From assembly GCA_022376515.1 (NCBI GenBank), contig WTXI01000036.1, positions 1 through 64,000 on the forward strand: a stretch of 64,000 nucleotides of DNA, given 5' to 3'. Below the pieces are notes generated by a model. The model did not search any database. It was not told the origin of the DNA and saw only the letters and a program-made list of their open reading frames with translations. The translations under genes were made by a program, and so were the position numbers. Of the stretch, positions 10,065-22,315 are shown piece after piece (position 1 is the stretch's first letter; the number at the start of each line of letters is the position of its first letter). The stretch is from Lactifluus volemus (Eukaryota > Basidiomycota > Agaricomycetes > Russulales > Russulaceae).

Positions 10065-13000
10065 ATGTCCTCTGAACTGCCTTCAGATGCTGGTGCACAT
10101 CGTATCAAGCGTAAGCCAGCTCCGCCATTTCCCTACTCTGCACGCTACCCCGAGCCCGACCCAACCGACCCTTTTGCCCCGCTTTCTGTCCTCCGAGATC
10201 GCACCGCGACGCTCACGAATATATCTTATGAATCTCCTGTCGCAATCACGGACTCCAACTCTAGTTCTTCCAAGGTACTTGATCTAGCCACCTTTATGAT
10301 GCACCAGAGAAAGAAGTCAGCCACCCTCGGTTTTTCCACTGGCCGGAGAGGGCGTCCATCGCAGTTACGTAAGGGAGCGTCCATAGACCTAGGGCTAAAT
10401 AACTATTCGTCGGGTCCCGAAGTCCCGGTGGCAGCAACAATCACCTCCTCGACGCTACGGCCGGGTGCGAGAGAGATGGAACGTCACGAGGTGCGGCGTC
10501 GCTCACAATCGGTATTTGCGTTGCGCTCTGGCACGTTTTCATTCCTGGAATCGCGGGCGCAACAAGAGCCCCGGGTCAACGTGGAGCCGCATACCCGGCG
10601 ACATTCCTTGTCTCCATACAGCAGCCGTGCGAGTGTGCTCACGTCGTCTTCAACGTCGTCAAGGGAGTCTACAAATGGGTTTAGGCAGGCGAATGGGACT
10701 TTTAAACGACCGCGCTCATGTAGCAGCTCCTTCGTTTCTGTGCCTTTACTCGATGGTGTTCCAGAGAATTCTGGTGATGTATTACCAGTATGCAAGAGCA
10801 TGCACGTCATGCAAGTCGACACGCCTGAAACTCCGGGTGCGGAGGAACGTTCAAGAAGTCCACCTCGTCATCCACTACCTTTACCGCATCCTCTTGAGAA
10901 ACGGAATCCGTCTGTCTCCTCCATCGGCTCCTGGTCTCGCGACTTGGCCTTCTATACTGCTCCTTCTCGCCCACAGACGCCCAGTTCCATTCGGAGCACT
11001 CGCCCTGTCTCCCTGCCGCCATCCAGCGTGCTTTCATTTCCCCTTCCGCCTGTCAACTTCCCACCTTCCAGGCCAGCACCCTTCACTACTTTACCCAAAA
11101 CCACTACTTCTACCCATCAGGCAATTCCGATTCCATCGACCCTAGCAACCTCTCTCCCACCTGATATTTCAAACCTGTGCAATGTATCCACGCCACCGCA
11201 AGATCTAGACGCTTTACCTCTGAAGCTTAACTTCCGTTTTCCGATGCAAGAGCAAGCAGTCGAGTCGGAGCCCGAGTTAGTAGGACGTGAAAACAGGCGC
11301 TTTGCCATGCTACGTGCACATACATTGATAACGGAGGAAGAACGAAGATGCAGTACGTCGTCGTCATTACGCAGCACCTTGCGAGCAGCAGCAGCGGCCG
11401 CAGACAAGCTTTCTTCAGAAGATGCGTCTATCATCACACCTATAACCGCTGCCACCCCCCCAACGGTCACACAAGCGCCGTTCGTCGTGGCAGAGATGGC
11501 AACGGCAACGGCAACGCCAGACACCGTCGAGACTGCTCTCAGATCGAAGCAGAGGGAGGCCCACCAGCATGCTGCTGTCACGGTGGAGTCTGGAGACCCG
11601 CCGGCATACGCCGAGCTGACTGACATCCCGCCTGCCTCGCATGCCCAGGGGGCAGCTAGCGCGCTGGAGGTCGATCTCAAACCTGACACAAAAGAACCTA
11701 TACCGATCTCGTTGATGCAACGTACACCATCTTGCAGCTCTCACAGGGCTAAAGCGGGACGCAGCACTTCTACGCCGTTGCCGCTGTCGCGTCCCCTACC
11801 AACCCCGCCTACAATTACCACATATGCAGAACCGATTGCCATGCTTTCGCCCATGCCCCCGCCCCGTGCATATGGTCAGGGGCTGCCACGTTCACCAGCC
11901 CAGTTTCTACCACTTGCACAGACGTCATCAACGCACGGCGCGCCACAACCGGCGTCACATATTATTCATGTAGCACGATCCGCATCGTCGCCAAATGGTC
12001 TGCCTGCAGGAGTGGTTGCCCCACGTGCTGTGCATGCACACACTCCCCCTGTTCCTCACGCCGCGAACCCATTATCTAGTTCTCAAGTCGTTCAGGTTCC
12101 TCTGCCCCCACCCCCTCCGCGTTGCCTACAGACGACCCCTCTACGATCACGTATGGCGCGTGCTTCGGGCTCAAACATCTTATGGGCGGCATCTTCTAGT
12201 TCTTCGCAACTGGACAACATATCGACAACGTCTGCTCCTCAATTGCGACGCCGAGACGCGTCACCTTCACCATTACATGGCCGACATAGCAGCCAAACAT
12301 CGGAGCGGCACGCACATCATCACCATCTTACTCATCACTGCCACAACGTCACATACCCACGCTCGCTTTCAGAGCCAGCAGGAGGAGTAATGTTGAGCTC
12401 TGCGCAGCTCGCACAGGTCGCGCGCTTTCCCGTAGTACGGGAGAACGGCGTGCGCGTGCAGTTTGGAGAGTTATGGCGCGCTCAACGCACGGTGGTTATC
12501 TTCATCCGGCATTTCTGGTATATACCCGCCCTTTCTCGTTCGGGAGGTTAGGTTAGGGGGATGCTAACGACGTCGCATTACGCAGGTGCCCAATGTGCCA
12601 AGACTACCTTGCATCGCTCATGCGTGACGTTGACCATTCCGCACTTGCGCAGTCCGGCCTGCGTCTCGTCGTGATCGGATGTGGGTCCTACGGACTCATC
12701 CGTTCATATCGCCGTGCGTGCCAATTATTTATAATATACGGACTTTTCCATCTAATGACCCTCTCACAGAGATATTTCGTTTACCCTACGAGCTCTTCGT
12801 AGATGGCTCGCCCGGCCAAGCACTGTATCGCGCCCTCGGCATGGGCCCTATCTCTTCTGGCGCACAAAAGGCGCGGGACGCGTCGGAAAACAATGTAGGG
12901 TCCTACGTGCGGCACGGTGTCGTAAGAGGGCTAGCAATGGTCGTCGCGCGCGCCTTGCGCGTCGGGATGCCTGTTTGGGAACGGGGCGGAGACCCCTCGC

Positions 13001-13307
13001 AACTTGGCGGCGAGTTCGTACTCGGACCAGGGTAAAGCCACTCTCCTCAATTCGTCATCCGCTTATCATTTCGGCTCTTCTCGCATTTATGATTCCAAGT
13101 GACTAACTGATTGTCAGGACGAGCTGTACGTACGCACACCGAATGCAGAACGCGACAGGCCATGCGCCAATCGTGGACGTTATCGCTGCTGCGGGCGTGC
13201 AGGCCGCACGGAAAGACACTGGAGCAGGCCAGAAATGGGACTGGGGTTTACAACGCCAGTTGCCAGCGGCTCTGGGACGGTGCGATCGAGTACCGGTTTG
13301 CCGATAG
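10065..13307 (+). CDS. AhpC/TSA (peroxiredoxin-like) protein with long disordered N-terminus
   Basis: Four exons (10065-12517, 12586-12713, 12770-13031, 13118-13307) join in frame to 1010 residues. Residues 1 to about 770 are Ser/Pro/Ala/Thr-rich with His patches and look disordered. From about 775 a thioredoxin-fold domain of the AhpC/TSA antioxidant (PRXL2-like) family begins: SSAQLAQVARFPVV, then VVIFIRHFWCPMCQDYL with a CPMC active-site-like motif split by intron 1, then VVIGCGSYGLIRSYRQIF, SPGQALYRALGM, GGEFVLGPGTSCTYAHRMQ and a short tail. Family members are presumed peroxide- or thiol-active, but few have been tested. Intron 1 has the branch site GCTAAC. The fusion is plausible because the first exon is one uninterrupted frame running into the domain. 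The 3' end faces eIF6 convergently. Confidence 0.9.
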
Positions 13308-13721
13308 AGCGTGGTGGGAGCGGACGCGATGTCAGGATGTTGTCGGTGGTGCGGGAAGAGGTTTGCCGCGTGTGCGGCGCATGCGGTGAATGCGGTGCAT
13401 GCGAGGTATGTGCAGAGGCGTTGAATTTTAATTTAGAATCCACTGCGTCAGGCGAGTGGAATATCGTGCTGACGGGTAACGGGCCAAAGCCACATTAAGT
13501 AGACATTTGGGACGGCTACCAGGCGCTGGCTCGCTTGGGCGTTGCCCCATGGAATAAAACAGGACTTTAGCAAAATAGTACAACGGATTTCTTTTGCTTG
13601 CAACAGTGGGTAGATGCGATGTACAAAGTACAGGATATTGATGATGCAACAACAACATTGAAAAGAGAACAATTGACAGGGATGTGGATGACGTCTATGA
13701 TAGGAGCACAGTTGATCACTG
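13308..13721. other. Convergent 3' intergenic region
   Basis: Lies between the stop codons of the AhpC/TSA gene (+) and eIF6 (-). AATAAAAC at 13553 is the only poly(A)-like signal noted. No gene. Confidence 0.4.
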
Positions 13722-14637
13722 TCATGCCCAATTGTCGATGAGAGCGTCGCGCATCTCGCCGACGACGGCACTCGAGTTTTGACCTTGCAGCTCTGTGGGG
13801 GTGAGCAGGTGAGGAACGTTTGAGCGCAGATGGAATACGAAGGTACAAACTGAACGTCGCCTCGATAACGCTGACTTCCGTCGCGGTGGTGTCGAGACCA
13901 GTAAACGCACACCAGTCGTTGACAACGAGGCCGGCGCCAATTACGTCCGAACCTCGATTAACGGTACCAGCCTAAGAAGAAACAAAAACTTGATGAGCGA
14001 CAGGGAGGGGGTAAAGAAGAAAAAAGAAGACGGACGACGAGGGGGATTTGTAATAGACTGGAGAGCTCGTCCTGGTCCTGGACGGATGTTTTTGGATGGA
14101 CAAGTCCACCTTGGTTAGTGATCGCGCAGTACGAGCCGACGAGGACATTATCTGCGATCGTCTGGCGGAAGACCTCGACTTTGAGAACGTCCGCGATTAT
14201 CTCCTCCGTCTCACGATCGACATCAGGATGCACTAATGCGACGTGGTCGTTGCAGGCGATGACGTTTCCGAGTGCGGAGAGCCGTTCCTCGACACGCTGG
14301 AGGGCGACAGACTCTGGGAGGGCGTTGCGCAGGTGTTGTAACTCTTGGTCCGTCGTTGTCGATGGAACGAGCAGTCCGTGGCGGTTGCCTGCGGTGAGAC
14401 GACCGATGATGCGCGTGCCGCCTATGGGGGTATGCACGATGGGGATCACGTCGCTCAGCTCGGCCTCGAAAGCCGAGTAGAAATTGGTGCTGCCCTGGAT
14501 GGCGACGAGGCAGTACGAGTTTGTTAGTTTGGAGAAGACACCAATGTCGCTGCTGTTTTCGAATTGGAGACCTTTTTGTTGTAAATCAGATGAGTGAGCA
14601 CAAACGAGATTCTGTTAGAGGGCTTACGAGTGGCCAT
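13722..14637 (-). CDS. TIF6: Eukaryotic translation initiation factor 6
   Basis: Four exons (14637-14628, 14571-14036, 13971-13851, 13792-13722) give exactly 245 residues, the usual eIF6 length in yeast and human. Landmarks: [20 protein letters not shown] at the start, [51 protein letters not shown], then [20 protein letters not shown] and [13 protein letters not shown] at the end. eIF6 binds the 60S subunit, prevents premature joining to 40S, and is needed for 60S biogenesis in the nucleolus; it is released by Sdo1/Efl1. The first coding exon is only 10 nt (ATGGCCACTC), which hides the true N-terminus from ORF finders. Intron 2 uses the rarer donor GTCCGT. Its 5' end lies 145 bp from that of NDUFAF7. 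Confidence 0.96.
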
Positions 14638-14782
14638 GATACAAAGATGGGATGTATGGGATGTTGTGTAGACCGACGAGGTGAGCTCGCTCTATAAATT
14701 TGGGTCGACGCGCCTCGGATCGGATCCGGCCTGCCAGCCACTCTGAGTCAGGTTGACCAGTGTTCTTTTGAGTCAACAGAAC
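14638..14782. promoter_or_regulatory. Short divergent promoter, eIF6 / NDUFAF7
   Basis: 145 bp separate the two start codons. A TATAAAT at 14693-14699 lies about 85 bp upstream of the NDUFAF7 ATG; its complement (ATTTATA) sits about 55 bp upstream of the eIF6 ATG. Shared control is inferred from the spacing. Confidence 0.5.
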
Positions 14783-16566
14783 ATGCTTGTACGCAACCGC
14801 TTACATGCATCGCTCGTTCGATACAGGAATAAGATTTCTTATTCACTTCTTTCCCGGCAATACGTTCAGCCGTCACATACTGGACCAAGGCTGGCTACAT
14901 CTGTAACGCCAGTTGAGAAAATTCTGTTGGACTCCATCAAGGTCCGCATGACTTGACATTCTTGATCCATCTTTCTGAACTAATTTCGCACAGGTTAATG
15001 GTCCCATTTCCTTTGCGACTTATATGCAACTTTGTCTCTCCCATCCCACCGAGGGTTACTATATGAACTCTGCAAATGCGGTGATCGGGGCACGTGGCGA
15101 CTTCATTACCAGTCCAGAAATCAGCCAGGTATTTGGTGAAGTGCGTGTCTTCTCGATTTAAAATCGGGAAACTAAGGTAACGAGCTATCAGGAGGGCACA
15201 TAGCTATTGGGCATATGGCTTTTATCACAATATCTGAACACTGGGGCAAAGCGCGACATTCAGCTCGTAGAGCTGGGTCCGGGAAGGGGTACACTTATGG
15301 ATGACATCCTTCGGGTGAGTGAAACTCTTTTCTACTCATTTTTATGTGCCAAATGAGTTTAGACCTTTTCACAATTACCGCCTTCTCGTGCCTCTGTCAA
15401 GCACGTTCACCTCGTCGAGTCAAGTCCGGCTCTTCGTAGTGTACAGCAACAGAAGCTTCTGCCATGGAATGACAAAAATGGCCTAAAGATTCACTGGCAT
15501 GATTCAATCGACGATATCCCTGCAGCGGAGGGCATCTACACTATGCTAGTGGCTCACGAGTTCTTCGATGCCCTACCTTTCCATCTCATTGAAGTACGCG
15601 CTCGGTCACTTGTTGCATGGAAATCTCTCAACTTTACATCCCCCTTTCTCAGAAAACCCATCAAGGCTGGAAAGAAGTCTTGATCACCTCTACCCCTGAC
15701 CCGATCGCCAAAACTATCCTGAGACCTTCGGACGTCCTTAACCCCCAAGTTTCAACACCACCCTCGACTACAGCCATCCTCGGCCAAAATCCGTCTTCGT
15801 TAAAAACGCGTTTTCGTTCTGTCCTCGCATCCGAGCTTTCACCAGTATCAACATTGCTGGGTTCATCCTCCCCACGCTTTGTATCTCTCCCAATTGGCGC
15901 GCGGATCGAAGTCTCCGCCGCCTCTTTCCAAACCGCGCACAGGCTTGGCACACTTATCTCTCAGGGTGCAGGGGGTTGCGCGTTAGTAGTAGACTACGGA
16001 GCAGACCACGCCTTTGGCAACTCATTCCGCGTACATCTCCGTCCCTTACTTGCCTTTTTCATATCTGTTTACTTCGCTTTCTTGCGTAGGCTTTCAAGGG
16101 CCATGCGCTCGCAGATCCCTTTGATCTCCCTGGCCAGGCAGATCTTACCGCAAACGTCGACTTTGCATACCTCGCCGAGGCGCTCGCGGGAAATGGTAAG
16201 TTCCATCTCTCTGCTGTCAACACAAGGCTTGACTGGAATGGTATAGCGACAGTGCACGGCTTGCTATCTCAGCGCTCCTTCCTCCTGCACATGGGCATCG
16301 GCACGCGCGTCGGCGCACTGCAGCGTACAGCGGCATCCCCGGAGCGTGCAGACGCGCTAGGGAAGGCCGCAGCGCGGCTCGTGGACGCGGGTGGGATGGG
16401 CAGGGAGTACAAGGTGATGGGCGTGACGAGCGAGATCAAGGGAAAGGATGGAGAAGTGGGTCGTGGCCGTTCGTCGCAGGCGAGGTACAGGATCTACCTG
16501 CAGACGCAAAAGAAAGTCTGGATCGAACGAGAGCGGCTTGAGAACTGCGCGCCTGCTTACGTGTGA
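14783..16566 (+). CDS. NDUFAF7: NDUFAF7-type mitochondrial protein arginine methyltransferase
   Basis: Seven exons: 14783-14941, 14994-15140, 15204-15314, 15363-15593, 15653-16030, 16090-16195, 16247-16566; 483 codons as read. The N-terminus is basic and Ser/Arg-rich (MLVRNRLHASLVRYRNK), fitting a mitochondrial presequence. The DUF185/MidA methyltransferase core is clear: GPISFATYMQLCLSHP, GYYMNSANAVIGARGDFITS, then the SAM-binding VELGPGRGTLMDDILR, and VAHEFFDALPFHLIE. NDUFAF7 dimethylates an arginine of the complex I subunit NDUFS2 during early assembly. Near 16452 the conserved C-terminal WPFVAGE lies one frame away from the frame reached by the exons, so one base is probably missing there; the true end would be the TGA near 16547. 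Confidence 0.92.
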
Positions 16567-16876
16567 GAGACGAGCTGACTCGGACAGGCACAATCTCACA
16601 AGCTATATTTCATCCTACGTACCCTCTTCAACCTACTTCCGGATCTCACCCGTACCATACCGACCCATAGATACAATTCGCTCAGAAATGAAAGTCACTG
16701 ACGCTCCATCCTACATTGGCACACAATACCTCTCAGGCAAGAGTCGCAAGACAAGCAGTCCGACTCGCTTGCCAGTGTGGCCTCCTCGGCACCTCAATGA
16801 TCAAAATCCCATCCTCTCCAAACGTGCTCGGACAGCTCCCAGATTTACATCAGGTTGGGGAAAACCGATGTGCCAT
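16567..16876. other. 3' flank of NDUFAF7, no gene
   Basis: Short ORFs only; convergent with the uncertain minus-strand gene starting at 16877. Confidence 0.35.
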
Positions 16877-17753
16877 TCATAATGACCTGCGATACACTGT
16901 AAAACTACAAATAAATAAAAAATGCCATTAAAACTTACAATCTTGTTCGAGATGCCACGCATCCGCGACCACCGCAAGCCTCGCCCCACGCCGTGCCGAA
17001 ACGGTGATCATCTCGGGGAAAGCGGTGCACCACCCGGACGCGGCAGCAAGATCGATAGCCTATATAGCGTGGGAAATGTTTCGATTTGGGCGGGAGGAGC
17101 GTCGGAGCCTGCCCCGCGGCGCGCGTGCGCGAGTGGCGATTCGGGGCGATGTAGACCCAGTAGTAGTTCCGCCACTCGTAGGAGATGTCCGTTGTCCGGC
17201 TGCTTTCGTGCGCTGTTCAAGGATGGTAGGATTGGGTGCGCGAGGGTCGGGGACGGTGGGAGGCACCGGACTCGGAGTGTGGATGGTAGGTGTCGGAGAG
17301 ACTCCAAAGTGTGTTGTCGGGTGATGGTGGTGCGTTTTGCTTCTCGGGATCGAGGTCTGAGCTCTTGGATTGAGGTCCAACTTTGTGCGAGGCGCTGCGA
17401 AACAAACAAGCGCATAATCGGTTTACAGAATCAGCACACCCGTCGTCGTGAAGGTCACTTCTCCCCCATCAAAAAGGACAGCTGGTGTGCTCACAAAGTC
17501 GAACTGTAGAAAATTTATGAATCTTCCTTGCTGCGTTGTAGGTTTCGTGGGTCGAGTCTGGCGTTAGCGGAAGCGTACTAGTTGAATTGTAGGTCACTGT
17601 GCTCATCCCACCACAAGTCCCGCTCAGGTTGAGATGTCGCACTGGAGTAGTTACGGAGCGCGGGCGCGCACCGAAGTTAAACGGATTGCTGGTAGTAGCG
17701 AGAAGCATGTTGGGGAGTGCGATCAGTTGGATTCCAGGCCAGCTGGTATTCAC
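16877..17753 (-). CDS. Unrecognised multi-exon gene
   Basis: Several minus-strand open pieces join across good splice signals. A piece containing ATTSNPFNFGARPRS ends near a GTGACC donor. FDFVSTPAVLFDGGEVTF follows CTACAG (about 17508), then a 32-nt intron (GTAAAC..CGCAG) leads to LASHKVGPQSKSSDLDP. A GTGCC..ACAG intron then allows SYEWRNYYWVYIAPNRHSR, and a GTAAGT..TTGTAG intron near 16909-16942 leads to a short end FTVYRRSL and stop at 16879-16877. The in-frame joins argue for a real gene, but I know no family with these motifs and the 5' end is not defined. It could also be a decayed gene. Confidence 0.3.
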
Positions 17754-18227
17754 TCAACGCATATTCGAAGTATTACGGATCAGACTGGTTATATCTTGTA
17801 GTCACGAACCTGGCAGTCGGTGTTAAAATCCTGAAGTTCAGGAGGACGATAAAACCTATGACTTGTTAGCACGTCGCAGCCTCGGAAAGGCCACGGGCAT
17901 AGTATAGCGGTGAGCATGCGCTCGCGGACGGGAGAGCATCCTAGTTTATAGCTATAGTTAGTGGACACCCATATTCTCAGCCAGGTAGTCGCTCGAGATA
18001 ACCCCTGCAGCAATAGGTAATATTCCAAGGTGAGTGCTCATCTTGGGTTCCCCCCTTGGGTGCCCATTCACAACGCCATCAATACGTTACTGTTTTAATA
18101 TAAGAGATAGGTAATAGCTAGTGTACACACGGATTCTCAGCCAGGGCTTGAGATAACCCGATCTAATAGGTATCATAGATGATGCGTGCGACCAGGGCTG
18201 GGTATAGCACTGTTTCGCATATTTGTC
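17754..18227. other. Gene-free stretch with diverged direct repeat
   Basis: About 70 bp near 17950-18025 (TAGTGGACACCC, ATTCTCAGCCAGG, CGAGATAACCCC, AATAGGTA) recur in diverged form near 18115-18175 (TAGTGTACACAC, ATTCTCAGCCAGG, TTGAGATAACCC, AATAGGTA), a period of about 165 bp. No coding signal. Confidence 0.5.
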
Positions 18228-21200
18228 TCACCGCCTCTCACGGACGAAGAAGTGTAGTACAATAAAGCTCGACGTGGTAAACGTGACAAAGAAAATACCC
18301 AGGAGGGAGATATTCGGCCACCAGAACGACTGTGCACGCAGACCGAAAGTGGAGAGGATCGTAGCTGCGGGGACGTCGAGCTCAACACCGTACTGCAGAT
18401 GCGTGTCAGAATCGCTTAGCGTGGGGAAGGAGATATGCTAACCTTGTCTTCCTTCAGTTGAAGGAAGCGCAGTTCGTTGACGGCGAGTGCTTCAAATGCG
18501 GCGTGAAAGAACGAAACTGTGTGCAACCATTGCAACCAAGGCTTGACCTTGGACCGGTTAATCAAGAGACCCGTGAACAGTAAGCTAAATGACAAATTCA
18601 GTACTTTTGGCATCTTCGTGTAGGAGTTGTCCTCACTTGAACAGCATGACCATTGTGCCGATTAGGCTCGCGACCCCCGTGTCTGCACAAGCGATCGAGA
18701 CCAACAAGATCACGCTTGCGGTTGTCAGGTTGAACAGCACGAGTGTGAGAATAAACTTCCAGAAGGCTGGCACAGTCGGAACAAAGCCGACAAGACCATA
18801 TACGATGCCCCCGAAAAGCAATGGGGGAACAACACGTAGCGGAAGGATATCAAATAAGATCTAGGCACAGATTGTCACGCCAAGAGACACGAACGAAAAG
18901 GTTGGTATACCTTGGATGTGAAGTAAGTGAAGGAAGAATAATACCCATTTGATCTTTTTTGGGTTATACGTCAACTGGGATAATGGCCGCATGAATGTGA
19001 GGCCGCACCTTTCTCGCATGAAAAGGATCCGCTCATTTGCGAACAAGCCAAGACTCGACAGGCACGAGAAGCCAAACAGTGCCAGAGTGAAGAAGAAGAC
19101 ACCTGTCAATGCAAGCTTAGCGCCTACTAGCCAATAACTCTACGATCCTCACCCAATCGATTTTGGAATCCGCCGATATCGTCAGATACGTTATGATAAA
19201 ACAGCCCACAAAGCACTGCAGTGACGCTCAGCACTCAACAACCAAATGAGAGAAAAAGAGTCCGAGTGGGCTCACGTGCGGCGGCAATTGACGCCGAATA
19301 TTGGAACGTCAACAACGCAGGATCACGGTACATATTTTTGAACGCCCGGCCGCTCAGTATCCTGAACTGCGTTGCCCAAGTCGCGCGCTTTCGCCCACGC
19401 AACAGCGTACTCTCAACAGCCACGTCTGGCAACTCCTCGCTGCCTTCCGGGCTCTGTGCGGGTTGTGCAACTGCGAGGATATCCGCGCGAACGGCAGTCG
19501 CAACATCGCTCGCAGCATAGGCATCGACGAGCGAGGCAATGTGAGGCATAAGGGGTAAACCCGAGTCACCTCCGTGTGCGGAGCTCAACGAGACTACTTC
19601 CAGAAGCTGCGAGGTCTTGCGCCGCAAAAAGCTTTCGCTGCTTCCGTTGCTATCCCCATTGCGCCGCACTTGCAGTTCGGTTTCGTCACTGGTGGGTTGA
19701 CCACCAGTTGGGAGCCGCGACTCTTGACGAAGGGGGGGAGAAAGTGCACGCTCCTCGTCGCGCAAGGAGGCAGATGCAGTCATGGCGCTAGTTGGCGACA
19801 CTACGGCAGTTGAAGAGTCACTAGAGCCTTTGGAGTCCTTCTCAACTGATGCGGTGACGTCGACTGCAAGAGGTATCAGGAGATGGCACCAGTGATGGAC
19901 ACGAAAATGCGCACTGAGATAATCTGCAATGTTAAACCCTGGAGGGCAGTGTTGTCCGATAGAGTCGAAATATGGCTGACATTTGGCGAACTCTCCAGCA
20001 TACACGAGATGACCTTGAGCGAGAAGGACGAGTTGATCGAAAAGAGCTACTATATTGCTACGAGGTTGATGGATTGTGAAGACGACGGTCCGATTGTAGT
20101 TGCGGGCAAGCGAAACCAAACTTTCGATGACATTGTAGGCATTGTATGCGTCGAGACCTGCGGAATATGTCATGGAGTAGTTTCATTATAGTCCGTGGCA
20201 CATACCGCTAGTAGGCTCGTCAAGGAATAGAATCGATGGACTAGTTACGAGTTCGCAAGCAATTGAGACACGGCGCTTCTCTCCTCCAGAGATAGAACGA
20301 TGACCTTGAGAACTCCAATTAACGTGGAGAGTAGCATATACTATATTGCCACGCACCCGAATCACCGATTCTTGAATCTTTAATCCCGAGAATACCTAAT
20401 TCATTCATCGTCTCCAACGTTCTAAACTGCTTGGCTTCGATACTCATATCTCGCGGCAGCCTCAATAGTGCAGAATACAAAATGGTTTCATACACCGTGA
20501 GCGTGCTCATGAGCGTATCTTCCTGGTCTACGAACCCGATGACTTTCCTGAAATCTGAATCGGAGACTTCGCGACCATTGACGAGCGTTGTTCCTCCCAC
20601 GATACCACGCTTGCGCTTGCGTGCGAGAATATCAAGGAGGGTCGATTTGCCAGCACCAGAGGCACCCATAATCGCGAGGATCTGACCTGGACGAACTGAA
20701 CCAGTTATACCTTCAAGAATTGATCGCCCGTTGAGGGCGTATGAAATATCAGAGAATTGAAGTGTCGCGGGAACATGGTCCGCCATGAGCTGCGAGACCT
20801 CTGCATCCGGCAGGCGGATAGCTCCGATATCAGACTTTCGCGCGCGCCCAGCATACCAAAGGGCTAAGGAATGGATACTCAATGCAAAGGTGGAGTAGAT
20901 GAGATATTACACACCTGCTGAAATCGAAACCGCAGTTAGGCCAGCTCCGGCTACGCTCAACGCAATCCAGCGAGTGTTGTTTGGTTTGGGTGGCCTCTGC
21001 AGAAAAACATGCGTAAGGGGATGAGGAAAAAGGTCTCCTAACTCACAACGTAACCAGGAACTCGACTGTAGTGCAGACACTCGCCACCTTCGCAAGTCAA
21101 AGAGATGTACCTGTCACCAAAGATATCATTGATTAACTGGTTCATCGCTGGCTCTTCGAACTTGCATCCAGCGCCAGTTTTGCAGCTGAAAGTGGCGGGA

Positions 21201-22315
21201 CCCTTTATCTCCTCTTTCAAAAAGTCTCCAATGTCTACGCTTGACTAAGCATAGAACATACTACGCCGAACTATGTGCTTACCAACGCTGCCATCCTCGC
21301 CGCAAATGAATCGTCCTGGAACGCAGCTACACTTGATCTTCTCACACTGGTATGACGTAGTATTGCTATCGTATCCTAGGATAACTTCTGTCTGACATGT
21401 ATCGAGTGCGCAGTAGAATGACTCGATCTGGGCAGTCCAAAATTGAAAGTCGCATGTCGCATCTGCCTTGTCACAGCTGAAGGTAACCTGAGGAGGGCGA
21501 CCGGGTAACATGTCAAGAATTTTCCGATCTGTGTGGCTTGCATGAATACGGAATGAGAAAGGGGACGGATATATACGCACTAGTAACATCGCAGAACTGG
21601 TGATTATTGAAGACGGTCTCGCCGCCTTTATAGCAAGTCATGTTCACTGACTCGGTGGCATCTAAGGAGGATAGTTCGCCTCTAATGGGGAAGTTTGCAC
21701 AGGCGTTGTCGGTTTGGCATACTGGGAAGAGTAAAAGGGGAGCGGAGCAAGAAAGCAGGGGCAGACGGACCATTGCAGTTTATCCCTCCCCACCCATCCT
21801 TGCATTGACATTCTTTCCCTTCTTCACGTAGGTGCCGCTCTCCTCCATCCGCAAGTGAGTCACATTCTGCGCACACATTTTGAACGAGGAGTAAGGGTCT
21901 GTCAGGTAAGGACACGTACGTGGGGTCAAGCAGTCGATACCTCCCCACCCAGGCGGGCAGTTACATTGGCCATTATACGGATCGCATTCTCCATATTGAC
22001 CGCAGGTGAATGCGGGAAGCATGCAGTTGAAACATGGGGGACATTTTCCTGTTCAAGCGGGAAATGTTAAGGAGTCTCAAAGGTGTGTGCGGTGCAGGTG
22101 GTATGCTTTACCTCTTGAAGGAACGAGACTGTCGAGAGCCTATAGACGATATGGAGTTTGTTCAGAATGAAAGAATCCAACCACCACACAAGACATCGTA
22201 CGGATAACTGATAGTTTGAGACGGCATAGTGGGAGCCGTTGTTACCCCTTGCCTTGGCGATAACTGAAGAAGAGAGCCAAAAGGCAAATAAAATTGCCCT
22301 TGGCTTGAGAAACAT
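18228..22315 (-). CDS. ADP1: ADP1-type ABCG transporter with EGF-like lumenal region
   Basis: Eighteen exons can be followed from ATG 22315-22313 to TGA 18230-18228, giving about 1020 residues, close to yeast Adp1 (1049). Order: signal peptide ([20 protein letters not shown]); Cys-rich EGF-like units ([20 protein letters not shown], then [14 protein letters not shown]); more Cys-rich lumenal sequence; one membrane helix ([15 protein letters not shown]); an ATP-binding domain with Walker [10 protein letters not shown], the signature [11 protein letters not shown] and Walker [12 protein letters not shown]; a Ser-rich linker; then an ABCG membrane domain ([19 protein letters not shown], a long [12 protein letters not shown] segment, and the end [14 protein letters not shown]). 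Half-size ABCG transporters work as dimers; the substrate of Adp1 is not established. All exon joins keep frame, and introns are mostly 45-60 nt. It shares a 137-bp divergent promoter with ALG12. Confidence 0.93.
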
